Assembly: GCF_018873765.1 (NCBI RefSeq)
Contig: NC_057919.1
Location: 66,706,984 to 66,770,983, forward strand
DNA length: 64,000 nt
Source: Telopea speciosissima
Taxonomy: Eukaryota > Streptophyta > Magnoliopsida > Proteales > Proteaceae
Direction: 5' to 3'
The notes beneath the pieces were generated by a model that ran no database searches, was not told the DNA's origin, and saw only the letters and a list, made by a program, of their open reading frames with translations. The position numbers and the translations under genes are program-made. This document shows, in pieces, positions 34,254-42,320 of this stretch (positions are counted from its first letter, which is position 1; every line of letters starts with the position of its first letter).

Positions 34254-37200
34254 ATCTGTGTGTGTGTGTGAATGTGTGTGAGCGCGTGTGTGTGCGTTTT
34301 TCTAAATCACATTGTTATTAGGATCAAGAGTTGCCAACAAGATCGCGAATATTCCGTCGAAGGGGAAGGGCAAGGAAGCTAAAATATACTTGGAAATCTG
34401 TTGGTCATCCATCAATTCGCAAAAGAATTGCAGATGGGAAACATCAGTCCTGTAAGCAGTATACACCATGTGCATGCCAGCTTTTTTGTGGAAAACAGTG
34501 CTCATGTCTGCATAACGGAACTTGCTGTGAGAAGTACTGTGGGTATGTTAAGTTTTTTGTATATCTCACCAAGAAATAATAACTTAAAAATATATATATT
34601 TCTATCAACAGGATATTTTATGCTAAATATAGTTGAAGGTAGATGGTATTTATGTGATGTCGTCCTCATTGAAGTATTATATCAAGGGAATTAGATTAAT
34701 AGAGCTTGGGATATTTCATGTTAATATTTGTCAAAGTTGATGTGGAAGAGAAGAGAGCTTACATGTTCACAACTTATAATCTCCTTTTTAATGTTTATTG
34801 CTAATGCAGTAATGACATCCAATCTCACTTCATCTAGCCTGCTCTGAATCTACAAGAAACAACTTCCGTTAATTCTTTATGAATGATGAAACCAAACTAA
34901 GAAAATGATCTATCTAGTTTCAAATCTGGGCCATCAATTTAATTTCCTTTTTTCTATTCCTACTTTTACAAAACGTCTCCACATGCCCTGCCCTAATCCA
35001 GCTTATGCTGTTACAAATTTTAAAACCTTTGATTCTAAAGCATCTATCTGTACATCGCATCAAGACTATGTCATTACCAAATAAAAACATATTCCTGAGG
35101 CCTCTGCTTGCATATGCCTAGTCAACTCATCCATAAACAAGGGAAAGAGATAAGCCCTGAAGACTGACCTGTAATGTGTACCTAGTCAGGTCACCATTTT
35201 TGCATAATCCTTGGAATTATCTTCTAAATTTTCAGGTGTTCAAAGAGCTGTAAAAATCGGTTCCGGGGATGCCACTGTGCCAAAAGTCAGTGCAGAAGTC
35301 GGCAGTGCCCATGCTTTGCAGCTGGCCGTGAATGTGACCCAGATGTATGTAGGAATTGCTGGGTTAGGTAATGACTTCGTATTTCAATTATATTTTATGT
35401 TTAAGTCGGCAACTTCATTCTATGGGTCTGGTATCCACCCCCCCCCCTCCCTCAAAAAAAAAAAAGTTGATTGGTTGATTCTGCCTTTTCAAAGACTTAA
35501 CAAAGAATTGCCACAAATGGTTTATACACATTGGTCAGTATTTTATAGATGTCCAGAAAATCATTGGAATTATCACATTCTCAGAATTTACAGTATAGTT
35601 CAGTTTTCCAGTGGAAATCCTAAAAAAAAAAGGGCGTACCCAGTGCACGAGGCTCCCGCCACTGCGGGGTCTAGGGAGGGTCATAATGTACGAAGCATTA
35701 TCCCTGCTTTCGCAAAGAGGCATTTTTAACTCTAACGCGCGACCACTTGGTCCAGTGGAAACCCTCTTTGGCTTAATTTTCTCTGGTAGAAATTTGCTCA
35801 ACCCTAAAGTTTTGAATACTTGACCATATTCAAGCCAGGTAAAGAATTTACAGTTTCAACTTTTTAACATAAATGACCAAATGAGATAGCATGATTTGTC
35901 TCTTTTTAGGGGAGTTCTTATGTGTGACTTTCATTTACGGTATTGCACACCTTATGCAGCTGTGGGGATGGCTCTTTAGGTGAGCCACCAGGACGAGGAG
36001 ATGATTATCAATGTGGAAACATGAAACTCCTTCTAAAGCAACAGCAACGAGTGAGCAGTTTTTTTATTATTATTATTATTTCATATATGAAACCTATATG
36101 ATGGCAATAGTTGCATTTTTAACTGCTATCTCAAAATTTCAGATCCTTCTGGGGAGGTCTGATGTTGCTGGATGGGGAGCCTTTATAAAGGTGTGAAGAC
36201 AAGACTCCTCTTCTGTTTCTCTATATGTTCCTTCTAATTCTTTTCAAAAAAATATTTTATGTGATTCCAGAACCCTGTTAACAAAAATGATTATCTCGGA
36301 GAATACACTGGTGAACTGATCTCCCACCGTGAGGCAGATAAGCGTGGGAAGATTTATGACCGTGCGAATTCATCATTCCTTTTTGACTTGAATGATCAGG
36401 CAAGTGATATTGGGTTAAATTTCCTTCCTTTTTTCCCCCCTCTTTTTAACTATTCTTTTTCTGGGGAAACTATAACTGTTTAACATTATATTTATATTAT
36501 ATGTTGGGCTAATGGTTGTTTCTACTGAAACTCTGGACTTTGAAGTCTGCACTTACCTATTTTCTGCCACATGGAAGGCTGATGTGGTAGATCCAAAATG
36601 TTAAAAAATCAGGCATATGCACAGTTCCCTTGCCAATGATAGCCCCATGCCACCTTGTTTTGAACATTTAGTCTAAATTTAACAATACCCCAGATATAGT
36701 CTCAATTTTTCTTAAGGGTCTCGATAAAAAATGCTCGGAATTAAAATAAAATTGGGAAATAATCATTTCCTGTTGCTATCTACAGCCTCTCTGCGAAAGT
36801 AGGGGTAAGGCTGCATACATTATGACCCTCCACAGACCCCGAAGTGCCGGAAGCCTCGTCCACTGGGTACGCCCTTTTGTTACTATTTACAGCTTCTGGG
36901 CATAAATAGCAGCCCCTCCGTAGAACTTTACATCGACTTCTTTCTACCTCTGACAAAACAAACTCCATAACAAATGAACTTACATTCCATTTCTTTTTAA
37001 CCACAAACAGTGCCTCAAGAAACGAGGCATGAATAAGTTACTACTTTGTCACATGGCATAAGGCTATAGGGGCTGAAAATTGCCACATGGAAAGGGGATA
37101 ACTAGATGCAGACATGAAAAAACCTTTTGGCTGTGTCAGCTACACATTTCAGAATTGTTTCAAAACTGCAATCCTCCAAGAATGGAAAACTAGGCCTGTG

Positions 37201-38047
37201 TATATACCTGACATAAAAATACTCCAATCAATGATCCTCTCATACTCCAAGGGTATGAACTTCTGAAGCCAAAAAACCTTTGTGGGATATATGTCTAATT
37301 GCAGCAGCCATTCCATGTCTACACGACACAATAGTTGGAAAAGATAATGCTGGGAATCCAAAAAAGTATTGGAGGACTGGAACAACCAATTCAACTGTAG
37401 AAAAACTGAGTCCCAAAATAGGAACTGTAGAAAAACCTGCAGCAGACTTTTCTTAGTTAATTCATTAACTGTTCTTAGTATCAAACTGAACTGGCAACAA
37501 GTGGTTCTGAATCTTTTTTTTTTTTCAAACTATTCTTCGTTCTTTGATTTGCTGTAGTCATTGTATTCTTTTCCTTTTTCTTTAATGGAATAGTAGTCAT
37601 CATAGTTTCAGTTCTCTTAGTATAATGAAGTATAATACATTTCACAACTTTCATCTGAGTTTCAAATTCTAGCATTATTCTGTATATGAAATCTGTTAGT
37701 GGTTGTTTGCAGTCTGTTCTTGATGCTTATCGTAAAGGCGACAAACTGAAATTCGCAAACCACTCTTCAAACCCTAATTGTTATGCAAAGGTATGTCATG
37801 TCCACAGGTGTGCGAAATTTAGTTGTCTTGTTTGAGTCACTATTGGCTTCTACAGGTTATGCTGGTAGCTGGGGATCATCGAGTTGGCATTTTTGCCAAG
37901 GAGCATATTGAAGCCAGTGAAGAGCTCTTCTATGATTACCGTTATGGACCTGATCATGCACCAGCATGGGCACGGAAGCCAGAGGGTTCCAAAAGAGATG
38001 ATTCATTAGTATCACATGGCCGAGCACAGAAACACCAATCTCATTGA
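5031..38047 (+). CDS. SWN: SWINGER/EZA1-type Polycomb H3K27 methyltransferase (E(z))
   Basis: Eighteen coding exons: 5031-5069, 6020-6121, 6827-7095, 9998-10159, 13658-13742, 13915-14070, 14196-14243, 14334-14405, 16711-16900, 17112-17505, 33075-33228, 34322-34542, 35236-35367, 35960-36050, 36143-36190, 36271-36399, 37713-37790, 37856-38047. Phases agree at every junction, giving 853 aa (Arabidopsis SWN about 856). Domains: [19 protein letters not shown] (about 125-145); C5 domain with [20 protein letters not shown] (about 258-280); SANT-like [20 protein letters not shown] (about 485-506); pre-SET CXC with CGKQCSC and [15 protein letters not shown] (about 590-675); SET with [33 protein letters not shown] (about 695-810). 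The C-terminus ends KHQSH as in SWN, not as in CLF. It is the catalytic subunit of PRC2, trimethylating H3K27. The exon 1 donor (GAA|GTTGGT) is weak and the exon 16 donor is GC. Confidence 0.93.
5849..5872. repeat. (TA)n microsatellite in SWN intron 1
   Basis: An alternating TA run of about 24 bp, followed by GTATATATATTG. Intron 1 (5070-6019) otherwise shows only AT-rich sequence. Confidence 0.85.
6471..6685 (+). mobile_element. SINE with GTT-rich tail (Au-like 3' end)
   Basis: A 215-bp insertion in SWN intron 2, bounded by an 18-bp direct repeat: GGACCCTAACAATCGAAG (6453-6470) and GGACCCTAACAATTGAAG (6686-6703), one mismatch. Its 3' end reads CATGTAGCCGATCCCATTCA and finishes in (GTT)n, like the conserved 3' end of Au-type plant SINEs. 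No convincing tRNA-like A/B boxes are visible at its head, so it may be 5'-altered. The 3' motif recurs in antisense at 31631-31690. Confidence 0.65.
8711..9075. mobile_element. hAT-like MITE (365 bp)
   Basis: Ends are CAAGGTTTTAAGTATC and GATACTTTAAACCTTG (near-perfect inverted repeats). The interior has repeated CGATACGATAC-type motifs. Flanks are an 8-bp near-duplication, GTGGTAAT (8703-8710) and GTGATAAT (9076-9083), the length expected of hAT-derived elements. It lies in SWN intron 3. No coding capacity. Confidence 0.65.
9196..9350. repeat. GC-rich repeat with poly-G tract (GGGGCCAC family fragment)
   Basis: Begins with a run of about 14 G, then sequence with CCACGCCCAGACACAGTGGG, CTCTCATTGGCTGCC and ATGTGGCCCCTGTGCTCCC. 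The same set of motifs (CCCAGACACA, CTCATTGGCT, GTGGCCCCTG) appears at 50320-50430 and 54800-54945, so this is one diverged member of a dispersed family. It sits in SWN intron 3 and is strikingly GC-rich against its surroundings. Confidence 0.5.
10295..10385. repeat. 37-bp tandem repeat (about 2.4 copies) in SWN intron 4
   Basis: Units start at 10295, 10332 and 10369, each beginning ATTCATGCATTTTGT; the two complete units are essentially identical. The third is partial. It is non-coding and too short to be a satellite array. Confidence 0.85.
10495..11125 (+). pseudogene. RTE-type LINE reverse-transcriptase relic
   Basis: Translated fragments in several frames match the C-terminal half of plant RTE-clade LINE polymerases: [20 protein letters not shown] (catalytic FADD box), then [12 protein letters not shown], later [15 protein letters not shown] and finally [20 protein letters not shown] and [14 protein letters not shown]. 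Internal stops, frameshifts and a deletion just before WAVKK (around 10855) make it dead. It lies in SWN intron 4 on the host-gene strand. The 5' half of the LINE is absent. Confidence 0.75.
11573..11608. repeat. (CCCA)n microsatellite
   Basis: About eight CCCA units in SWN intron 4. Open frames across it on both strands (Pro/Thr or Gly/Trp/Val runs) are artefacts of the repeat. Confidence 0.9.
12601..12775 (+). mobile_element. tRNA-derived SINE, copy 1 (full length)
   Basis: Has an RNA polymerase III A box TGGTGCAACGG (12608-12618, exact fit to TRGYNNARNNG) and a decayed B box GGTTTGAGTCT (12652-12662). A conserved body follows (GCTGCGTACATTATGACCCT, then CGGGAGCCTCGTGCACTGGG), ending in TACGCCC plus a T run. 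Two 5'-truncated relatives sit in later SWN introns (35622-35750 antisense, 36791-36879 sense). It lies in SWN intron 4. No clean target duplication is visible for this copy. Confidence 0.75.
13082..13232. mobile_element. hAT-like MITE, copy 1 (151 bp)
   Basis: Inverted ends CATAGTTGTCA and TGACAACTATG, with internal GCGTCTAGGCG / CGCCTAGGCGAC motifs also in inverted orientation. The flanks CTTCTCAC (13074-13081) and ATTCTCAC (13233-13240) match at 7 of 8 bases, an 8-bp target duplication. It sits in SWN intron 4. A second copy with a perfect duplication is at 16931-17045. Confidence 0.8.
15160..15510 (-). mobile_element. Antisense LTR-retrotransposon relic
   Basis: The complement of GCTCTGATACCA (15197-15208) is TGGTATCAGAGC, the initiator-Met tRNA primer-binding site of many plant LTR elements. 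It is followed on the right by AT-rich sequence plausible as the antisense 5' LTR. No gag or pol is recognisable, and the right border is not defined. It occupies part of the 2.3-kb SWN intron 8. Confidence 0.4.
16075..16320. repeat. Dispersed GAAATTTCGGCC-rich repeat
   Basis: Many overlapping motifs such as AATTTCGGCGAAATG, GAAATATTTCGG and AATTTGGCCGAAATT, in both orientations. Similar sequence occurs in the KNOX intron at 61670-61760 and 62380-62525. The ends are not sharp, so the element type is not assigned. It lies in SWN intron 8. Confidence 0.45.
16931..17045. mobile_element. hAT-like MITE, copy 2 (115 bp)
   Basis: Inverted ends CATAGTTGTCA and TGACAACTATG with inverted internal CGCCTAGG motifs. 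It is flanked by a perfect 8-bp target duplication, TGGAAGTA (16923-16930 and 17046-17053). It makes up more than half of the 211-bp SWN intron 9, starting 30 bp after the donor. Confidence 0.9.
17074..17137 (+). repeat. Tandem duplication of the SWN exon 10 acceptor
   Basis: A 30-bp segment beginning CCAGGTTCTGATGAATTTCA occurs at 17074-17103 and again at 17108-17137 (offset 34). Both copies carry an AG|GTTCTG acceptor. Only the downstream acceptor (exon start 17112) keeps the frame. Use of the upstream one (17078) shifts the frame by 34 bases and gives an early stop (AGG TTC TGA). Confidence 0.85.
18505..18858 (-). mobile_element. Copia-type LTR remnant (antisense)
   Basis: 18505-18768 is a 264-bp LTR with inverted termini TGTTGGAA...TTCCAACA. 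It is followed by CTCCCCCTCAA, the complement of a Copia polypurine tract, and about 90 bp of internal 3' sequence. It is cut at 18858 by the insertion of the gag-only element. The left boundary shows no matching target duplication, so the element is a truncated remnant and not a clean solo LTR. Confidence 0.65.
18859..22818 (+). mobile_element. Gag-only LTR retrotransposon (TR-GAG type)
   Basis: Two long direct repeats bound a short interior: 5' LTR 18859-20140 (1282 bp) and 3' LTR 21560-22818 (1259 bp). Both start TGATGCAGACCCTAGCCTC and end in GAGCTACATTA. The primer-binding site TGGTATCAGAGCC (20144-20156, initiator-Met tRNA) follows the 5' LTR, and a polypurine tract GGGGAGAG precedes the 3' LTR. 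The 1.4-kb interior encodes only a gag-like protein; protease, reverse transcriptase, RNase H and integrase are absent. Flanks TACTC and CACTC fit a 5-bp target duplication with one mismatch. The LTRs differ by scattered substitutions and small tandem duplications (for example a repeated GTGAGTCATATCA near 19340), so the insertion is not brand new. It must be mobilised in trans. Confidence 0.85.
20360..21325 (+). pseudogene. Gag-like gene of the TR-GAG element (frameshifted)
   Basis: The conserved core is a Ty3/Gypsy retrotransposon gag domain: [20 protein letters not shown] (from 20654), then [26 protein letters not shown] and [11 protein letters not shown]. It continues after an in-frame TAG at 20984-20986 with [18 protein letters not shown] and ends at a stop at 21323-21325. 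An upstream frame encodes an Arg/Asp/His-rich stretch (about 20380-20520), joined to the core only across a frameshift near 20590. No zinc knuckle is visible. It is either a decayed gag or one read from several ORFs. Confidence 0.7.
22819..23270 (-). mobile_element. Copia 3' internal fragment (antisense)
   Basis: Opens with CACTCCCCCTCAAGTTGGCA, the antisense of a Copia polypurine region. It continues in sequence typical of the non-coding stretch between RNase H and 3' LTR (for example CTAATGCCCAACTTGAACAA). There are no domains. It is separated from the Copia remnant at 18505-18858 by the TR-GAG insertion. The two halves may or may not be one element, because their first bases are similar and not consecutive. 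Confidence 0.5.
24266..24501 (-). repeat. Left LTR of the Copia element
   Basis: A 236-bp LTR (3' LTR in element orientation). Contains a perfect 24-bp palindrome centred on CACGTG (24377-24400) and an extra 12-bp tandem copy of TGACACTGTTCA relative to the right LTR. An ATAATAATAATAATA run is shared by both LTRs. Confidence 0.95.
24509..28805 (-). pseudogene. Copia gag-pol (inactivated)
   Basis: Starts with ATG at 28805. Gag carries a CCHC knuckle [14 protein letters not shown] (about 28010-28050). The protease motif is [13 protein letters not shown]. Integrase has the HHCC region ([10 protein letters not shown] ... CEACVLAKQ) and D,D-35-E core ([26 protein letters not shown]). Reverse transcriptase has [19 protein letters not shown] and [11 protein letters not shown]. 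RNase H has [13 protein letters not shown] and [13 protein letters not shown]. Disruptions: TAG at 28692, 27444, 26034, 25953, 25809, 25581 and 24966, TGA at 28491, TAA at 25218 (lowest coordinates), a 1-bp loss near 26545, a frame break near 26310, and a 7-bp duplication (TCTGGAC) near 24610. No protein product is possible. Confidence 0.93.
29428..29651 (-). repeat. Right LTR of the Copia element
   Basis: A 224-bp LTR (5' LTR in element orientation), with two substitutions and one 12-bp indel against the left LTR. It carries the same CACGTG-centred palindrome, here perfect over 22 bp (29528-29549). Confidence 0.95.
31087..31368 (-). mobile_element. Solo LTR (282 bp) inside the Gypsy-like LTR
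   Basis: Flanked by the perfect 5-bp duplication AATAT (31082-31086 and 31369-31373), and interrupts sequence continuous in the left LTR copy. Read on the minus strand it begins TGTTAGAGTTATTAG and contains ACCTCCCTAGGGAGGT. That makes it a relative of 23317-23528, which begins TGTTAGAGTTGATAG and has the same palindromic CCTCCCTAGGGAGG. Confidence 0.8.
31631..31822 (-). mobile_element. Antisense SINE-like insertion with (GTT)n tail
   Basis: Starts AACAACAACAATAACTCAGC followed by the complement of an Au-SINE-like 3' end (CCCAACTAAATGGGGTCGGC, TACATGGATCC). It interrupts LTR sequence that is continuous in the left copy (around 23985). The 3' motif is shared with the SINE in SWN intron 2 (6471-6685). 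The 5' part is not recognised. Confidence 0.6.
34221..34296. repeat. (CT)n and (GT)n microsatellites before SWN exon 12
   Basis: A CT run of about 26 bp followed by TG repeats (34256 onward, interrupted) ends about 25 bp before the exon 12 acceptor (34321). It may serve as part of the polypyrimidine region, although the acceptor itself is ATTATTAG. Confidence 0.8.
35622..35750 (-). mobile_element. tRNA-derived SINE, copy 2 (5'-truncated, antisense)
   Basis: Poly-A (complement of the T tail) followed by GGGCGTACCCAGTGCACGAG and the complement of the family body. It is bounded by a 15-bp target duplication with one mismatch: TCCAGTGGAAATCCT (35607-35621) and TCCAGTGGAAACCCT (35751-35765). It begins downstream of the A box, so it is truncated at the 5' end. 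It lies in SWN intron 13. Confidence 0.88.
36400..36405 (+). promoter_or_regulatory. GC splice donor of SWN intron 16
   Basis: Exon 16 ends AATGATCAG|GCAAGT. Phase and protein similarity (LNDQ|[11 protein letters not shown]) require the cut here. The nearest GT (GTGATA, 4 bp downstream) breaks the frame. The rest of the site (CAG|GCAAGT) matches the strong consensus needed by GC donors. The acceptor is TTTGCAG at 37706-37712. Confidence 0.85.
36791..36879 (+). mobile_element. tRNA-derived SINE, copy 3 (short 3' fragment)
   Basis: An 89-bp 5'-truncated member: CTGCGAAAGTAGGGGTAAGG, then GGCTGCATACATTATGACCC, ending CTGGGTACGCCC plus Ts. Flanks 36773-36790 and 36880-36897 are an 18-bp imperfect duplication (TTGCTATCTACAGCCTCT and TTACTATTTACAGCTTCT, 3 differences). 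It lies in SWN intron 16. Confidence 0.82.
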
Positions 38048-40371
38048 TGGCTGCTAGGGTTGTCAATCAGTCGAATTTTTTCAGATCACACTTGATCAGA
38101 TCAATGATTGCATCTGATCATACCCTTAATGGTAAGCCCTTATTGGATCAGATCTGAAGCAAAAAATCCCATAGTTTGTCAGCCCTAATGGCTGCAGCTT
38201 TTACAAATTCTTATGTTTTTATTTACCAATCAACAAAGGTTAAAAAAAAGGAAAGAAAAAAGAAAGACCTCACATATTTACATTTACATTAATGTCTGTT
38301 ACATCTATATTACTTATGTTACCCAATAAGAGAATGGTGTGTTCATGCTTATGCAAGCACACAATTCTTGTATATGGGTTCATGTATACATTGTGAACTC
38401 ATGGAAGGTTGTTAAATGTAATAAGATTAGATTCTTTCCATTGATCTCTAAAAGGAATTCATAGGGCCCAATAGCACTGTTTTTTTACACAAAGTTCAGG
38501 GTTTTCTTGTAGATGGGAATTAATTACCAGTTTTACTATTAGCCACAGACACAGAAGTCTCAACTCTCAATCTTCAGTTAGTTACTAGGCAACCAAATAT
38601 TGCTTGGGTCAAGGAAAGTGGCTCAATCAATGAATTAAATCTTTGATTTTTTCCAACAAAGGGACCTAATAATTGAGATGGTTCGCTAGTTCAGCTAGTC
38701 CCAGCACAAAAAGGGTATGACTCTAGACACGGCGACATGCAAGAAATGGTGGTTCAATGTTTCGATTGAGTTTTCTCAAAATTATCGACTGTTCAGGGAC
38801 GCTTGCTTCTGTTTACTATTTGATTCATTGTATTTTTTTTCTCTTTTTTGATTTTTAAGATTGATCTTTGCAACTTTTCAGAACTGTGCAGGCCCAGATG
38901 GTTTAGAACAAAACATACATTTTAAACACCAGTACGCTATTGAGTGAAAGGAGCTGGGTCACAGAGAGGGCAGTTCAACAGGCCTTGCCAAACCCTCCTA
39001 CTGTACAGTTCAGATATCAATTCAATTCGAATTAGCCAATGAAATCAGTATGTTATGAAGTTAAAGAAACCAAGCCACTGTGACAATGTTTTCAGTGTTT
39101 CTGAGGGAAGAGCACTTTTGCAAATTTATTATGCTTTCGAGGAGCAGTTATGTGAGAAACGAATACGTTTGATAACCAATAGAAAAGAAAGAGACTGTGT
39201 GGAATATTTTTTTTTACTCCAAAACTATGTTTGGATGCCAAGAAAAGAAAAGATAAAAAAATTAGGTAAAGGTTGGACACGCTAACCCTGTGCCCGACAT
39301 TGTGTGGCTTCTCTCCACCCCCAGGATAATTCCCGTCCCTCACATCCCAGGGCCTCCATTGGTTGAGCCGTTAGCTCCGAGGAGGATGACACCATATCCA
39401 ATTTTTTTCACAAAAAAAAACACAATAAAAGTAGGGAAAAGTTTTCATACACGGTTGTGTAAACCGTGTATATGAGAGGGTGGGAGTTTCAAGACATTAA
39501 TTAATGGGTGGGGATTTATGATTTTTTCATTTCTTTGTGAGAGACTCTCTCACATACACGGCTTTGTAGGCCGTGTATGAAAACCTTCCCTATAAAAATA
39601 TAATAAGACAAAAATAATAATTAAATCAATGATAAATTTAGATGTTTCTCTCTCCTATTTTTAGATATTTCCAATATTTTACCTTTGCCTTTCAAAGGAA
39701 CTCGTGAGTATAAAAATGGACTGGTATTACCAACCACACTTTACATGATTTTTATGCACTTGAGGTTAAAAAACAGACTTAGCATTAAAATCCTCTATAA
39801 TTTCTTAAGAAGGAAAAAAAACTAGGTCAATCGAGTTCGGACGGTTGGATGAAACATCTTCCATATGTCGAGCTCTCAGACCCGTACTGCAGGGCACTAC
39901 ACTGAAGAGGATTTTTTTTCTGAGAGGTTCCGCTAGAGTGTTACTAAAATGTGGCTTATGTTAATTCAAGCAAGACGCAAGAATAGGCCGTGGGCGTGGG
40001 GTGGAAGGGGCTTTAAAATATCGATCAAAAGCCCACCAGTAAAGGTTGTGTGACCATATTCATTCAGTACTGTTCTCCCACGAGTAAAATCTGCAAAACA
40101 CTGCACTTATAAAGGTTCCTATTTCCGAGGACCAACAGGTAAACGTACATGTAAGAATCAATCATATTTTAATTTTGTTTCCATAAAAAACCCTTCCTCC
40201 CTTTATAAATGGCAAAAATAGAACTGGTGATTGACTCTCACATATACATTCACTTGTTGGTACGTGCAGATGATCCATTCTCGAAAGTAGGAATTTTTAT
40301 ACATCCACCAACACAAGAAGTTGGAAATCTAAAAAGGAAAAATGCTTCACACAGATGAACAATTAAACTAT
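38048..40371. other. SWN 3' UTR and SWN/TBL convergent spacer
   Basis: The SWN 3' UTR probably covers the first few hundred bases, though no single poly(A) signal stands out. The two genes converge here. The spacer holds an MITE (39434-39590) and a diverged half of another inverted-repeat element at about 39835-39930 (CATCTTCCATATGTCGAGCT), related to 44891-45135. No convincing ORF is present. Confidence 0.6.
39434..39590. mobile_element. MITE with about 50-bp inverted arms (Mutator-like flanks)
   Basis: The left end GGGAAAAGTTTTCATACACGG and the complement of the right end GGGAAGGTTTTCATACACGG are near-identical and extend to about 50 bp (AACCGTGTATATGAGAG / GCCGTGTATGTGAGAG). The flanks ATAAAAGTA and TATAAAAATA resemble a 9-10 bp duplication, the length used by Mutator-like elements. 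Non-coding. Confidence 0.65.
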
Positions 40372-42320
40372 TCATTTATTCAGGGGAGCTCTGCCTTTTT
40401 GTCTAGATTGCAAGTTAAAATACAACAATTCATTCCAGATATCAGGAACACCAGGAAGGCACCAATGACTACAATCTTGAACTCTTGAAGGGTTGCTATT
40501 CACTGGTTTTCTTCCATATACCGATGGATGACCATCAATCCTATATTCTGACAAACTAGTTACATTCAAGAAAGTTACAGGAGTCTTCATTTTCTGTATG
40601 ACCTCCTCCACAATTATATTCCTTTGAGGGTAGTTTACATGTGAGGTATCATTAAGTGGTTGAATGGCCTCTCCACAGTGTCCTCCAGAGTTCCATTGGC
40701 CGCCCCTATTCAATAAACAAAACATCACTGAGCAACCATGAGGAGAAGAAGAGATTAAATTCATTTTCCCTTCTTTTATATACTAACCTGAAATGGGAAG
40801 GAACTGAACTTTGAAAGAAAACTTGGGTCTTCCTTGGATTGATATGTTTGTCAACCCATGTTGCCCATGTCGTCAGAGCTCTTCTGAAAGCTGTTGAAGC
40901 TTCAAGATAGGGATGAACTTGATCCCCTTCCTGATAGTAATTCACTCTGGTATGGTGTGCAATGGAAGATAAGATAAGTTGTCTTTCCTGCTAATAAAGA
41001 AACCTTATCCAGAGGCTACCTTCTCTGCATTCGGTACTTACCCAGATTTTGTTTTGTAATGATTCCACCAATGTGCAGTGTTGAAAACAAGAATATCAGC
41101 TCCTCTCCATCTTGAAGAACCCTTATCAATGGTGTCAATGCGGAGAGTTTGGAAACGCTTACGCCCCACTCTAGCCTTGCTTTCATGAACCAAGAAGTGG
41201 GTAACATAGTATTCAACTGTACAACTATAGTCCTACAGAATCCAGCCCAACAATCAAAAACCTGAAACTTGTTTTAAGTTCAAAGAATCAAAAAGAATTA
41301 AGAACTATTTCTTGCAAAATTAATTACCACAAATTTGAAGCTGTAATATCCCTTCCCCTTTGTGATCCTTCGTCCATGGGTCTCATAAACCCTCTTTGGA
41401 TCAGTGACGGCTACTTTTAATAAACATAGCATGGATTCCCACTGGTTCCTGTTAATTGAATCGCCGACAAAAACCAGTCTCTTCCCTCTAATTAGTTTCA
41501 GCATTTTCACTGCATCGAACCTTGAGTACAAACCACCGACACCCAGAATCCATTCTCAATCCAAACATATAAGACAATCTAGATTCTAGACTTCATCGAA
41601 TCCATTAGCTAATTAGCTTCAATAAAGCAAACATTTCCAGAATTAAAATACAGAAAAGGGAAATAATTGGTACCTTGGAATGTTGCATTCATGTGGTAGC
41701 CATCTCCATTTCATATAATCACGATCCCATCTTCCATTAGCCTGGCAATTAAAACCTTCATCTATAAAGGGACATGAACTATTTGTGTACAGGGGATAGT
41801 TCTCATCAAAAACCCACTTCCCATTTGTAAAATCACACTCATTTTTCTTTGCTTCAATCCTCTGATCCTTTAAAACTTCAGTTTTCTCGGATGGATTTTC
41901 AGATTTGCTATATTGCTCTTGCTCACTTTCCAAGAAACCCTTTTCAGCTTCAGTACAGTTCCTACCGTTTGTGACAGTAAACCCATTCTCTTCACTCTCA
42001 ACCTTCTCATTAACTGAAACCACAGCATTCCCAGTAGAATCATCTGATTCACCGAAATGGGCATCTAAAAGAAATGGGTTCTCTACCTCACTCCCTGTAA
42101 AGTTTCCACTGAACACCATCGACCCACTAACTTCGATGGGTGAGAGATCCGGAATAAGGGAGGGTGTGTTGAGCTGGATATGGGTTTCTTGAGCGATTGA
42201 AGGGTTGTTTCTGAGAAGGCAGATGGAGAAGAAGAGAAGGAGAAGAAGGGAGGAAGAGATGATAAAGGAGAGGACCAGAAATCTTGAGGGTTTGACGGAG
42301 AAACTCCTCTGCCTCTGCAT
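40372..42320 (-). CDS. Trichome birefringence-like (TBL) polysaccharide O-acetyltransferase
   Basis: Coding exons 42320-41674, 41520-41328, 41232-41042, 40946-40788, 40705-40372 (stop TGA), giving 507 aa. All introns are GT-AG and all phases agree. The start is ATG at 42320 (MQRQRSFSVKPSRFLV); the frame stays open upstream but has no other ATG. A single membrane anchor at about residues 13-35 makes it a type II Golgi protein. A variable acidic linker follows, then the TBL domain ECDFTNGKWVFDENYPLY, the GDS esterase motif in LVFVGDSINRNQWESMLC (GDS at 235-237), and the C-terminal DxxH in QDCSHWCLPGVPD (Asp474, His477), all catalytic residues of the DUF231 family. Family role: acetylation of cell-wall xylan, mannan or pectin. 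The C-terminal half is closest in style to the TBR/TBL1/TBL2 group. The exact paralogue and substrate cannot be set from sequence alone. Confidence 0.9.

Noticed and set aside
35211..35729. Long plus-strand open frame (172 codons) over SWN exon 13
   Set aside because: It is out of frame with the CXC codons and runs into intron and SINE sequence. The true exon 13 (35236-35367) is in another frame and encodes the CXC cysteines.
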